In this document: one piece after another, positions 21,493 through 29,065 of the stretch
Position numbering within the stretch: the first letter of the stretch is position 1
How the letters are laid out: every line of letters starts with the position of its first letter
DNA from: Streptococcus hyointestinalis
Lineage (GTDB): Bacteria; Bacillota; Bacilli; Lactobacillales; Streptococcaceae
Assembly: GCF_011039275.1 (NCBI RefSeq)
Contig: NZ_JAAKGB010000001.1
Location: forward strand, 1,984,001-2,048,000
Direction of reading: 5' to 3'
Length of the DNA: 64,000 nucleotides
Translations under genes and position numbers: made by a program
Notes under the pieces: generated by a model
What the model was told of the DNA's origin: nothing
What the model saw: the letters and a program-made list of their open reading frames with translations, nothing else
Databases searched by the model: none

Positions 21493-21612
21493 ATGAAAAG
21501 GGATTTAAAAGAGCTTATCCAAGAACTACTTGAACATATCGATAACAATCCATTGACTGATGAACAGTTAGAAAAAATCGAAAAGTGGGTTGAGGAGAAT
21601 AAAACAAGATAA
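21493..21612 (+). CDS. 39-residue acidic helical peptide
   Basis: ATG at 21493, 11 bases after the previous stop, with AAAGGG upstream. MKRDLKELIQELLEHIDNN then LTDEQLEKIEKWVEENKTR: two amphipathic helices separated by an Asn-Asn-Pro turn. Its frame and spacing suggest it is translated with its neighbours. It could be a small partner or antitoxin-like peptide, but nothing shows this. Confidence 0.45.
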   Translation: MKRDLKELIQELLEHIDNNPLTDEQLEKIEKWVEENKTR

Positions 21613-21677
21613 AAACTTATATTTTTCATCACTAAATTAGAAAACTTACTAAATAAATGAATAAAAGGAGAGAATAC

Positions 21678-21914
21678 ATGAAAAAATGTTTGAGATGCAA
21701 ACATAATAATAATGATGAAAATAATTATTGCATAAAATGCGGTGCACCATTAAAAAATGTTTGTACTAATGTACGTTGTCCCAATTGGGAAAATAACAAC
21801 CAATTACCTGACGAAGCTGCATTTTGCCCTCTTTGTGGCTCCGAAACCCTTTTTAAAACATATGGTTTAGCATCCTCATCACTAGATATTAAAGATGAGG
21901 ACTTACCATTCTGA
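21678..21914 (+). CDS. Zinc-ribbon protein with SSB-like acidic tip
   Basis: 78 residues starting MKKCLRCKHNNNDENN, ATG at 21678 with GGAGAG upstream. Eight cysteines form two zinc ribbons (Cys4, 7, 18, 21 and 29, 34, 50, 53). After a flexible stretch it ends SLDIKDEDLPF, almost the same as the end of the phage SSB (DISDDDLPF). In SSB this peptide docks replication and repair enzymes. The stop codon overlaps the ATG of the DUF3800 gene (TGATG), so both proteins are made together. A role as adaptor bringing the DUF3800 protein to, or displacing, SSB partners is an inference. Confidence 0.75.
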   Translation: MKKCLRCKHNNNDENNYCIKCGAPLKNVCTNVRCPNWENNNQLPDEAAFCPLCGSETLFKTYGLASSSLDIKDEDLPF

Positions 21915-22651
21915 TGTATCTTCTATACATTGATGAATCCGGGACAAAGGATTTACATCGTGGCGAAAAGAACAAAGAGGGAAACTCAGAATTTTTTGTT
22001 ATGGGAGCTGTTCTAATAAAGGCTGAAGATTTAAGTGATATTGAAGATAAAATTCAAAATATAAAATCAGATTACTTAAAAGACCCATATTTAGAATTAA
22101 AATCTACTATCAAAGCAAGGTCACTCAAAGAATCTAAAAATAGAAATGATTTTTTAGATGAAGTTCATAAAACTATAGTTGAATCAAATTGTTATTGTTT
22201 TGGTGCTCAAGTGCATAAACCATCTTTGCAACAAAGAGGAATTTTAGAAAATAAAGATCAAATCTATAAAATTTGTTTTTTGCATATTCTATCATCTGTT
22301 AATAGTTTTTTAAAATATGAAAATATCAATGAATCGGTAACAGTTTTCATTGATAGAGTTGATGCAGCTAACAACAAAAAAGTTTACGTTGCATATAAAT
22401 CAGCTTTAGAAAGTAAGTCAATCGATTTTATAGGCTTTGACTCACGTCACTTTTCTCCTTCTATCAATTTTGTTGACTCCGAATTTACTATTGGTGTCCA
22501 AATTGCTGATACAGTCGCAGGAGCTTTATGGCGTGGCGTAGAAAAAAATAAAAAAACATACTCTAGAATGCTTATCCCTCGATTTCCGAGAGATAGCAAT
22601 CAAAAGTACGTTGACTATAGTTATCAAATTTGCACAGACTGGAAAGAATAA
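21914..22651 (+). CDS. DUF3800 domain protein (RNase H-like fold)
   Basis: 245 residues. Family hallmarks: MYLLYIDESGTKDLH at the start (first acidic strand), 'FVMGAVLIKAEDL', SVTVFIDRVDAANNKKVYVAY in the middle, and VDSEFTIGVQIADTVAGALW with an Asp near the C-terminus. These acidic positions fit an RNase H-like active site. DUF3800 proteins occur widely in phages, islands and near defence genes, and several conserved RNA motifs are named after them. Translationally coupled to the zinc-ribbon gene; a structured RNA gene converges on its end. AT-richer than the flanking phage genes. Confidence 0.88.
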   Translation: MYLLYIDESGTKDLHRGEKNKEGNSEFFVMGAVLIKAEDLSDIEDKIQNIKSDYLKDPYLELKSTIKARSLKESKNRNDFLDEVHKTIVESNCYCFGAQVHKPSLQQRGILENKDQIYKICFLHILSSVNSFLKYENINESVTVFIDRVDAANNKKVYVAYKSALESKSIDFIGFDSRHFSPSINFVDSEFTIGVQIADTVAGALWRGVEKNKKTYSRMLIPRFPRDSNQKYVDYSYQICTDWKE

Positions 22652-22752
22652 AAAAAAAACGAACAGGGTAGCAGTAATTTCAACTGCAAGTTGATAAGAC
22701 ATTTCACTCTTATCACCCAGGCTATTCGGACCTAGACCACTGTTCTTCCGTT
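22650..22752 (-). ncRNA. Structured RNA convergent with DUF3800 gene
   Basis: Minus-strand RNA of about 100 nt with its own promoter (22759-22788). The ends pair: GAACAG (22740-22745) with CTGTTC (22661-22666), followed by G and nine Ts, a perfect terminator. Inside are GATAAG/CTTATC with a 10-nt loop, and two alternative stems, CAACT/AGTTG and GCAGT/ACTGC, that cannot form together. No reading frame of note. Position next to a DUF3800 gene recalls the DUF3800 RNA motifs of Weinberg et al.; which motif, if any, needs a covariance search. Confidence 0.7.
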
Positions 22753-22758
22753 AGGCTA

Positions 22759-22788
22759 ATTATACAATATTAACTGTTGCTATGTCAA
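22759..22788 (-). promoter_or_regulatory. Consensus promoter of the structured RNA
   Basis: Minus-strand TTGACA (22783-22788), 18-bp spacer and TATAAT (22759-22764): both hexamers are perfect. Transcription would start near 22752. No operator-like palindrome overlaps it, so it is probably constitutive in the lysogen. Confidence 0.8.
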
Positions 22789-22789
22789 T

Positions 22790-22893
22790 AAAAACCCTTA
22801 CACTCCCCGTCGCCAAGTTTGAGTGTGAGACTTATCCACTAAATAGAAACCAAGGTACTCCTGTACCTCTGTTTTTCTATACTCTATTTTACC
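22790..22893. other. Non-coding gap between RNA promoter and int leader
   Basis: No gene seen. On the minus strand ACACTC and GAGTGT (about 22799-22827) can pair and are followed by TTTTT, a possible terminator. On the plus strand GGTAC-tcct-GTACC (about 22854-22867) precedes TCTGTTTTT, a weak terminator-like hairpin upstream of int. Confidence 0.4.
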
Positions 22894-22971
22894 ATGAAAG
22901 GAGGTGATGTAAACCATTCTCCCTTAAAAGACCTTGTCCAGAAGTCACTTTTAAAAGGAGAAAGACAATGA
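22894..22971 (+). CDS. 25-codon leader overlapping the int start
   Basis: ATG at 22894 opens MKGGDVNHSPLKDLVQKSLL and ends with TGA overlapping the int ATG (ATGA). Its second to fifth codons contain AAAGGAGGTGAT, the complete complement of the 16S 3' end. It has no ribosome site of its own, so it may not be translated. It also contains one copy of the 17-bp repeat also found at 17343-17359. Confidence 0.3.
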   Translation: MKGGDVNHSPLKDLVQKSLLKGERQ

Positions 22972-24128
22972 AATACATCAAAACAAAATACCCAAATATT
23001 TTCACTTACACTAACACAAAAGGCAAATTCTACTATATTAGAAAGACTATTATTATTCAGGGCAAGAAAAAAGAGATTACCAAAAGCGGACTAAAGACAC
23101 TTTCTCAAGCACGCTCTGTACTCTCTGATATTGAGCAAAAAGCTAAAAACAATGAATATGTGATTGACAAAAACCTAACAGTAGATACTTACTGGAAGAT
23201 GTACAGTGAAAGTCGCATCAAGACAGGTAGATGGGCACCAGACACCATCTCTAATAAAGACAAGACTTATACTCACCGCTTTAAAGAGCGATATGGTAAA
23301 GTCAAAATGAAAGATGTCTCACGTCATGAGTATGAAATGTACATTAACGATCTTTTAAAACGTTTTACTTTCCATACCGTTAAGCAAGCTCATGGTATTT
23401 TCAACGCCATGTTTAACGATGCTGTCACAAATAAATACCTTGATGACAATCCTATCGATGGCATCTACATTGGTAAAAGTAGTAAACCCGCTAAAAATAA
23501 GCGCTTGTCTTTAGACGAGTTTAAAGCATGGGATGAAAAAGCACGCTATATATTATCTAATTATCAATATGCCATGATCAGAATGACTTATTTAGGTTTA
23601 CGCCGTAGCGAGGTTGCTGGGCTTAAGTTTTCTGATTTCATTAAGCGCACCGATGGGCTATACACCATCACGATCACAGAAAGCCGTACACTAAGACGTA
23701 AAAACGGCAAAGCCCTCAAAACACAGTCATCAAGACGTACTCTAATAGCAGATGACCAAACATCATCTTTTATTGACTACGCTATCAAGCAATCTTATCA
23801 GATTGGCAAACAGTGCAACCAGATTTTATCAAAAGAGGATTTTCTTTTCCGTGTCGCTTATGAAACACACAAACGTTTCGGTGAGCCTGTTCCAGTGGGA
23901 CACTTGCAATATCTCTTTGATAAAGTTAACGAGCAGCTAGGCAGCAAAGTATCGCCGCACATGATGAGACACTTCTTTGCTACACAAGGGGTTATTGCTG
24001 GTGTACCAATTGCACACATGGCTGCCGCTCTGGGGCACTCTACTCATTACATGACTGAAAAGTACACTCACATCAAAGATGAGGTGGCTAGCAGCGTTAC
24101 ACAAACTATCATGCAAGCCATCAATTAA
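22968..24128 (+). CDS. int: Prophage tyrosine integrase
   Basis: 386 residues. N-terminal arm-binding region (Arm-DNA-bind type, basic, 'FTYTNTKGKFYYIRKTI'), SAM-like core-binding domain (about 60-165), catalytic domain with Arg in YLGLRRSEVAGLKF, Lys region, HxxR in SPHMMRHFFATQ, and LGHSTHYMTEKYTH with His and the nucleophile Tyr. All catalytic residues are present. AAAGGAG precedes the ATG. Its 3' end borders the host gene csbD, so it is the right-hand end gene of the prophage. Confidence 0.95.
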   Translation: MKYIKTKYPNIFTYTNTKGKFYYIRKTIIIQGKKKEITKSGLKTLSQARSVLSDIEQKAKNNEYVIDKNLTVDTYWKMYSESRIKTGRWAPDTISNKDKTYTHRFKERYGKVKMKDVSRHEYEMYINDLLKRFTFHTVKQAHGIFNAMFNDAVTNKYLDDNPIDGIYIGKSSKPAKNKRLSLDEFKAWDEKARYILSNYQYAMIRMTYLGLRRSEVAGLKFSDFIKRTDGLYTITITESRTLRRKNGKALKTQSSRRTLIADDQTSSFIDYAIKQSYQIGKQCNQILSKEDFLFRVAYETHKRFGEPVPVGHLQYLFDKVNEQLGSKVSPHMMRHFFATQGVIAGVPIAHMAAALGHSTHYMTEKYTHIKDEVASSVTQTIMQAIN

Positions 24129-24353
24129 CAGCAAAAAATCCCCACTAATTTCCCCGACTAGTTCCCAAAATCCACACCTATTCACAAGTTCGCTCTAAAA
24201 AGCAAAACCCTAAAAACCTTGATTTAAAGCCTTTTTATACCTTTCAAATCCCTTGAAAATTTATATTAGCGTTTATAACAGAATTTTCCAAATATTGTAG
24301 TCTTAATTCTCATAAAAGCGTATTCTAGGCAAAATAGCAACCTCAATAAAAGA
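24129..24353. other. Junction region, probable right attachment site
   Basis: 225 bp with no gene, no tRNA and no obvious hairpin; moderately AT-rich with short dispersed A-runs. It lies between int and the shared int/csbD terminator. The crossover core should lie here or in the csbD terminator, but cannot be pinned down because the left end of the prophage is outside the window. Confidence 0.45.
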
Positions 24354-24384
24354 ACTCTAGTTGTGTAACTAGAGTCCTCTTTTT
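24354..24384 (+). terminator. Bidirectional terminator between int and csbD
   Basis: ACTCTAGTT-gtgt-AACTAGAGT forms a perfect 9-bp stem, followed by CCTCTTTTT on the plus strand and TTCTTTTATT on the minus strand. It serves csbD (ends 24383) and possibly the phage side. If the att core lies here the terminator is part of the recombination site. Confidence 0.8.
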
Positions 24385-24583
24385 ATTTCAGCTTGTCCTT
24401 AATGCTGTCAACAACACCTTCTACTGTTTCTTTGGCGTCACCTGCCAGCTCTTTACCTTTAGCAACTGTCTTGTCAACAAAGCCTTCGGCTTCTAACTTC
24501 TTGTCACCTGTGACCTTGCCCACTTTTTCTTTTAAGCTACCAGCGGCTTGGTCCAGTTTGGCTTTTAATTTTTCTTCTGACAT
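24383..24583 (-). CDS. CsbD family stress protein
   Basis: 66 residues from [20 protein letters not shown]; this ATG has AAAGGAGG upstream, so the longer frame is not used. The whole protein is the CsbD repeat pattern: [20 protein letters not shown], then [17 protein letters not shown]. These small, highly charged proteins are induced by general stress in Firmicutes; the molecular role is unknown. It marks the first host gene right of the prophage. Confidence 0.9.
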   Translation of the reverse strand: MSEEKLKAKLDQAAGSLKEKVGKVTGDKKLEAEGFVDKTVAKGKELAGDAKETVEGVVDSIKDKLK

Positions 24584-24659
24584 AGGAATGCCTCCTTTTG
24601 TGATATGCTCTATCATCTCACTTTTTGAAAGCGTTGTCAAATGTTATGTGTTTTGGAGC

Positions 24660-24709
24660 AAAAAAGAGTCTCTATGAACACTAACTTTTAGCATGCGTTC
24701 ATAGAGACT
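24660..24709 (-). terminator. Strong terminator of the 154-aa membrane protein gene
   Basis: AGTCTCTATGAAC and GTTCATAGAGACT (24667-24679 and 24697-24709) form a perfect 13-bp stem with a 17-nt loop. On the minus strand it is followed by CTTTTTTG. It lies just after the gene ending at 24716. Confidence 0.85.
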
Positions 24710-24715
24710 TGTATA

Positions 24716-25180
24716 TTATTTGTTATTTGATTTTTTCCATTTCAAATATTCTTGGAACTCTTGAAATTCCTTATAATCCTCTTCACTCAATTCCTGATGG
24801 TCAGCTTCGCTTACTTCACTATCATCACTGTTTTCAGTTGATGGGGATATAAACTCAGCGATACCATTAACTAGTGAACTCTTAGTTTTTACCTGACGTT
24901 TTTTAAACGTTTTACCTGATTTAACAGCGGCGTCTGCATTAATCTTATTATTTAGGACATTTCCTGCAATCGCACCCAAACCAAGCCACTTGCCTGCTTT
25001 GATGCTTTCACTAATTGCATCGGATGCCATGATAAGTATGATAAGTATAAAGAGTGGACTTATCATTAAAAGTGGTAGAAATACGAGGTCAAACATCTTT
25101 CCAAAAACAAATCGTAAAACCACTATAGCGAGTAAGCCAAGGATTATCGTTCCTAAACAGCCTTTTGTTCTCGATGTCAT
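24716..25180 (-). CDS. Membrane protein, unknown function
   Basis: 154 residues. Two hydrophobic segments (GTIILGLLAIVVLRFVFG at about 8-27 and VFLPLLMISPLFILIILIMA at about 33-52), then a weaker helical segment AGKWLGLGAIAGNVL, a basic patch (GKTFKKRQVKTKSS) and a very acidic C-terminal tail (HQELSEEDYKEFQEFQEYLK). I do not recognise the family. It follows the Ser-rich gene by 14 bp and probably shares its transcript. Confidence 0.7.
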   Translation of the reverse strand: MTSRTKGCLGTIILGLLAIVVLRFVFGKMFDLVFLPLLMISPLFILIILIMASDAISESIKAGKWLGLGAIAGNVLNNKINADAAVKSGKTFKKRQVKTKSSLVNGIAEFISPSTENSDDSEVSEADHQELSEEDYKEFQEFQEYLKWKKSNNK

Positions 25181-25194
25181 TTTTCACCACTTCC

Positions 25195-25779
25195 TTATTG
25201 CAATGCTGAACTCATTTGTGCTACGTACGCACTTAACTCATCTCTATAATCTTTTAAAAATTGAACTAAATCCGACTTCCCAACGATAGGCGATTTTCTC
25301 ATAGCACCGTAGGCTTGTTTTTGTTGCGCAATGCCTTCTTCAACGCCATCTCTCATTGACTGGAATGTCGTAGCATCTGTGAGACCATATTGTGCCATAG
25401 CTGCTTCGTAATTGCTCAAATACTCATTGACGATTAACTGATACATTGTGAGATAGTCATCATAGGTTGCGATACTCTCGATTGTAGCATCCGAAGTATC
25501 CACTGGATTAAAACTACTCACCACAGTAGCACTACTCTCTGCTGTCGTACTTTCAGCAGTTGAGGCACTACTAGAAGTGCTGGATGTACTGCTAGACGTA
25601 GATGACTCCTCCGTACTACTTGAAGAACTCGAAGAAGTGGCTGTCACTTTTGTTTCTTCTTGCGTCTTAGACGAATTACCTCCTAATTTGCCTACATAGG
25701 CAAGTAGTGCAATGACCAAGAGCCAAAACCAAATGCGTTTGTAGATTGGGTTTTTCGATGATTTTCCATTTTTTGCCAT
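25195..25779 (-). CDS. Ser/Thr-rich membrane-anchored surface protein
   Basis: 194 residues. Basic N-terminus and one membrane anchor (RIWFWLLVIALLAYVGKLG, about 15-33), a roughly 50-residue low-complexity Ser/Thr/Glu linker (about 45-90), then a helical extracellular domain (ATYDDYLTMYQLIVNEY ... LSAYVAQMSSALQ). This topology places the domain outside the membrane in the wall region. No enzyme motif. A possible promoter (TTGACA at 25832-25837, 17 bp, TATTTT) lies upstream in an alternating AT tract. Confidence 0.75.
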   Translation of the reverse strand: MAKNGKSSKNPIYKRIWFWLLVIALLAYVGKLGGNSSKTQEETKVTATSSSSSSSTEESSTSSSTSSTSSSASTAESTTAESSATVVSSFNPVDTSDATIESIATYDDYLTMYQLIVNEYLSNYEAAMAQYGLTDATTFQSMRDGVEEGIAQQKQAYGAMRKSPIVGKSDLVQFLKDYRDELSAYVAQMSSALQ

Positions 25780-25933
25780 AAAGATTCTCCAAACCTTAAA
25801 TTTTCCTTAAAATAATTATATATATATATATTGTCAAGCGGTTTCAAAAAGTTTTTTCAAAAAAATGACACCTAGGAAACTTTTTTAATGGATTTCATAT
25901 TGTCATGGCTAGCAGAAAGTGGTAGAATGAATT

Positions 25934-25957
25934 TGTAAGCGCTTAACGGTATATAAT
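25934..25957 (+). promoter_or_regulatory. cre site beside a promoter -10
   Basis: TGTAAGCGCTTAAC (25934-25947) is a good match to the CcpA catabolite-responsive element, and TATAAT follows at 25952-25957. The site overlaps the -35 region, so CcpA would repress the CPBP protease gene in glucose. Confidence 0.65.
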
Positions 25958-25997
25958 ATCAGCCTGTTTATCGACTGAAAGGAAAGGAGATTATCCT

Positions 25998-26726
25998 ATG
26001 GCAAACACGCAAACAGCTGACACACACAGATACCTCAAATGGTATGATATTTTAGTGGTCACTCTTATTTTATTTGGTTGGTTTATTTTCAAATCCAACG
26101 CTATCTTACTCGGTTTTATCAAGACTGGCGACTCGGGCTCTGTCGGAGCGGCGGTTGATTATCTACCAAACTTTATCTTTCAAAGCTGTATGCTCGTCTT
26201 GACCTTTGTCTACCTCAAGTTTCGTCATTTTGACTTCAAGAGTCTGCCTATCCGTCTGTCTTGGTCTGTGCTCTTGTGGGTGCCCCTTGTCTTTGCAGCT
26301 ATGGGCTTGATTTCAGACGTGTTTTACAGCGTCACAGGCTACTACAACTACTTTGACCCTAAAATTTTAGGCGCTATTGATTGGAGCTTTGGGGCTGTTG
26401 TCACTAAGATCTTGGCCCTCTCACCCATGCTCATCCTCTATAGCCTCTTAAACGGCTTTTACGAAGAGTTCTTCTTCCTTGGGCTACTAACGAGCGTCAA
26501 GGACGAGCATAAGTGGCTGGTTCTCGTCTACTCCACTATCATCCGTATCTCATTTCACACCTACCAAGGCATGACCTCAGCTCTCATCATTGGTGTAGTG
26601 GTCGGACTTTTCTACTACTTCGTCTACAAATATCTGGTCAAAAATCTCCTGCCATTCTTCTTGGTACATGCTCTTGCCGACATGTTTGGCTCCAGCTTGA
26701 TTTACCTTCTGGTCAATTGGGGGTAA
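25998..26726 (+). CDS. CPBP-family intramembrane protease homologue
   Basis: 242 residues with about six to seven transmembrane segments. The CPBP (Rce1/CAAX protease-like) motifs are present: NGFYEEFFFLGLLTS with paired Glu near residue 156, RISFHTYQGM with His, and PFFLVHALADMF with the last His/Asp. Family members cleave prenylated or peptide substrates or act in bacteriocin immunity. AAGGAGAT precedes the ATG. It is a single-gene unit ending in its own terminator. Confidence 0.85.
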   Translation: MANTQTADTHRYLKWYDILVVTLILFGWFIFKSNAILLGFIKTGDSGSVGAAVDYLPNFIFQSCMLVLTFVYLKFRHFDFKSLPIRLSWSVLLWVPLVFAAMGLISDVFYSVTGYYNYFDPKILGAIDWSFGAVVTKILALSPMLILYSLLNGFYEEFFFLGLLTSVKDEHKWLVLVYSTIIRISFHTYQGMTSALIIGVVVGLFYYFVYKYLVKNLLPFFLVHALADMFGSSLIYLLVNWG

Positions 26727-26732
26727 GACACA

Positions 26733-26760
26733 AAAAAAGCTCTCGAAGGAGAGCTTTTTT
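26733..26760. terminator. Bidirectional terminator
   Basis: AAAAAAGCTCTC-gaag-GAGAGCTTTTTT, perfect 12-bp inverted repeat serving both the CPBP gene (plus) and pgi (minus). Confidence 0.9.
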
Positions 26761-26764
26761 ATGA

Positions 26765-28114
26765 TTAGAGACGAGCGTTAAGTTCAGCGCTAAGGTCTTC
26801 AAATCCTGGTTTACCAAGAAGGGCAAACATATTTCTCTTGTAAGCTTCAACACCTGGTTGGTCAAATGGGTTGACGCTGTTAAGGTAACCTGAAACAGCA
26901 ATGGCAAGCTCAAAGAAGTAGATAAGGTAACCTAGAGTAAACTCATCTTGTTCTGGGATAGTGATGAATGTGTTTGGCACACCACCGTCAGTATGGGCAA
27001 GAAGCACACCGTCTGTTGCTTTTTTGTTAACAAAGTCAACGTCTTTTCCTTGAAGGTAACCAAGTCCGTCAAGATCCTCGTCAAGTTCAGGGATAATCAC
27101 GTTTTTGCGTGGTTTGTCAACACGAACAACTGTTTCAAAGAGGTTGCGTGTCCCTTCTTGGATGAATTGACCAAGTGAGTGAAGGTCAGTTGAGAAGTTT
27201 GCTGATGTTGGGTAAATCCCTTTTTGGTCTTTACCTTCTGACTCACCAGCTAGTTGTTTCCACCATTCTGCAAAGTATTGAAGAGATGGCTCATAGTTAG
27301 CAAAGATTTCAGTTGTGTAGCCTTTGCGGTAAAGAGCGTTACGAACAGCAGCGTATTGGTAAGCGATGTTTTCTGAAATCTTGTCTGATGACAAATCTTT
27401 ACGAGCAGCGTTTGCTCCAGCCATCAATTGGTTCAAGTCAGCACCTGAGGCTGCGATTGGAAGAAGTCCTACAGCTGTAAGCACTGAGAAACGTCCACCA
27501 ACGTTATCTGGAACGACAAATGTTTCCCAGTTGTTAGCGTCAGCTTCAACCTTGACAGCACCTTTGACACGGTCAGTTGTAGCGTAGATACGTTTGTTTG
27601 CTTCTTCTTGACCGTATTTGTTCACCAAAAGCTCTTTGAAAACACGAAAGGCGATGGCTGGTTCTGTTGTTGTCCCTGATTTTGAGATAACGTTAACAGA
27701 GAACTCTTTGTCCTGTACGTACTCAACAAGGTCTGCTAGGTAAGTTGAAGAGATAGAGTTTCCAGCATAAAGGATTTGTGGTGCTTTGCGTTCTTCGGCA
27801 GTTTGAAGGTTAGCAAAGTGATTGTTCAAGAAATCAATGGCTGCTTTTGCTCCAAGGTAAGAACCACCAATACCGATAACCACCAAGACTTCGCTGTCTG
27901 ATTTAATCTTTTCAGCAGCTTTTAGGATACGGTCAAATTCTTCTTTATCGTAGTTTTCAGGAAGGTCAAGCCAGCCTAGGAAATCTGCACCAGGTCCAGT
28001 ACCGTTACGAAGCATGCTGTCTGCAATGCTAACTTGTGGTTGGAAATACTCGACCTCGTGAGGTGCGACAAACTTGTCCAATACTTTAGAATAATCAAAT
28101 GAAATATGTGACAT
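26765..28114 (-). CDS. pgi: Glucose-6-phosphate isomerase
   Basis: 449 residues from [18 protein letters not shown], the usual streptococcal length; AAGGAGAAT lies just upstream, so the longer reading with 21 extra residues is rejected. Sugar-isomerase motifs: [17 protein letters not shown] (about 75-91), [14 protein letters not shown] (about 143-156) and the catalytic-region segments [14 protein letters not shown] and [13 protein letters not shown]. Interconverts glucose-6-P and fructose-6-P in glycolysis. Monocistronic with its own promoter and terminator. Confidence 0.97.
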   Translation of the reverse strand: MSHISFDYSKVLDKFVAPHEVEYFQPQVSIADSMLRNGTGPGADFLGWLDLPENYDKEEFDRILKAAEKIKSDSEVLVVIGIGGSYLGAKAAIDFLNNHFANLQTAEERKAPQILYAGNSISSTYLADLVEYVQDKEFSVNVISKSGTTTEPAIAFRVFKELLVNKYGQEEANKRIYATTDRVKGAVKVEADANNWETFVVPDNVGGRFSVLTAVGLLPIAASGADLNQLMAGANAARKDLSSDKISENIAYQYAAVRNALYRKGYTTEIFANYEPSLQYFAEWWKQLAGESEGKDQKGIYPTSANFSTDLHSLGQFIQEGTRNLFETVVRVDKPRKNVIIPELDEDLDGLGYLQGKDVDFVNKKATDGVLLAHTDGGVPNTFITIPEQDEFTLGYLIYFFELAIAVSGYLNSVNPFDQPGVEAYKRNMFALLGKPGFEDLSAELNARL

Positions 28115-28148
28115 CATATTCTCCTTATTAAAAAACAATTCACCTTTT

Positions 28149-28177
28149 ATCTTACTCTTTTTCAGCTTTTTTTTCAA
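28149..28177 (-). promoter_or_regulatory. pgi promoter
   Basis: Minus-strand TTGAAA (28172-28177), 17-bp spacer, TAAGAT (28149-28154), about 35 bp before the pgi start. Confidence 0.6.
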
Positions 28178-28241
28178 TGGTTTTGCTGTGCTTTTTCAAA
28201 AGAAAATAAACCGCTACCATAAAGCTTAGATAAAACACTTT

Positions 28242-28859
28242 TTAGTGGAGGGATTTGATGATTTCCACACGGGTAATCACACCATTTTTGACACTATCCA
28301 CACGCAGGGCGACATCGTTAAAATAAACCGAAGCGCCAATAGATATAGTCTTGTCCTCTGCTTTTAAGTGCCGTGCAACAAAGTCACGCAGCAACTCGCC
28401 ATCACGTCCCTTGAGATTGACACGAGCGATGATATTGGCAATCTTGACCTTTTGACTACCTCGCACAATAATGTTGTTGGAGTCGTCAAAGTCTGAAAAG
28501 AGGTACTTGCGTGTGGCAAAGAGCGCTGCTATGGCAATCACACCAAGCAGCATGTCAAGTGTGGAGCTGTGCGACACCACAATCTGACGAGCCACCGCAA
28601 AAAGCAGTACCTCAATAATAGTGCCTGATGTGTGCTTACTGAGCATTTTAATCAACTCAACACCGATAGCGATACTCATGGCTTGATTGATAAAACTTTG
28701 CAGATAGTCCTCAATGCTAGCGCTGCTGGTGTAGATACTGGATACCTCCAGCACCAAGCGCCCTGTAAGGAGCAGCAAGACCAAAACTAAAATAATCGAA
28801 ACCAAAATCTCCACATAAAAGGAGAGCTCATAGAGCAGTGTTTGTAAGAATTTGCGCAT
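28242..28859 (-). CDS. Membrane protein with C-terminal cytoplasmic domain
   Basis: 205 residues. About four hydrophobic segments in the first 125 residues (VEILVSIILVLVLLLLTG, AIGVELIKMLSK, TIIEVLLFAVARQIV, LLGVIAIAALFATRKYLF), then a soluble domain of about 75 residues containing RDGELLRDFVARHLKAED and DVALRVDSVKNGVITRVEI, which resembles transporter-associated (TerC/CorC-type) domains. PsiE-like membrane arrangement. Its role is unknown. Conserved neighbour of pgi in related streptococci as far as I recall. Confidence 0.7.
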   Translation of the reverse strand: MRKFLQTLLYELSFYVEILVSIILVLVLLLLTGRLVLEVSSIYTSSASIEDYLQSFINQAMSIAIGVELIKMLSKHTSGTIIEVLLFAVARQIVVSHSSTLDMLLGVIAIAALFATRKYLFSDFDDSNNIIVRGSQKVKIANIIARVNLKGRDGELLRDFVARHLKAEDKTISIGASVYFNDVALRVDSVKNGVITRVEIIKSLH

Positions 28860-28949
28860 CCCATCTCCTTTAGAAAGCGTTTTTACTATTATAGCCTATT
28901 TTAGACAATTTGGCTAGAGGTGTTTACTAAAACGCTTTATTTGGCGCAC

Positions 28950-29030
28950 AAAAAAAGAGCACACGCTCTACATCGCTTAGGGCTGCTGGATTCCTCCCCT
29001 GACCCACTTCACGCAAGACCGTTGCTCCAT
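28950..29030 (-). ncRNA. ffs: Small signal recognition particle RNA (scRNA)
   Basis: About 80 nt. The conserved SRP domain IV hairpin is plain on the minus strand: GTGGGTCAGGGGAGGAATC followed by CAGCAGCCC, i.e. the GGTCAGG / GGAA / AGCAGCC core bound by Ffh. It ends with AGAGC-gtgt-GCTCT and seven Ts. TATAAT at 29035-29040 gives a start near 29030. It is the short streptococcal type without an Alu domain, in its usual place next to tadA. Confidence 0.93.
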
Positions 29031-29065
29031 AAATATTATAGCATGAAATGAAAAATAGTGCAAAT

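Noticed and set aside
25810..25836. Alternating AT repeat as a microsatellite of interest
   Set aside because: Short, between a promoter and its gene, and common in AT-rich intergenic DNA; kept only as promoter context.
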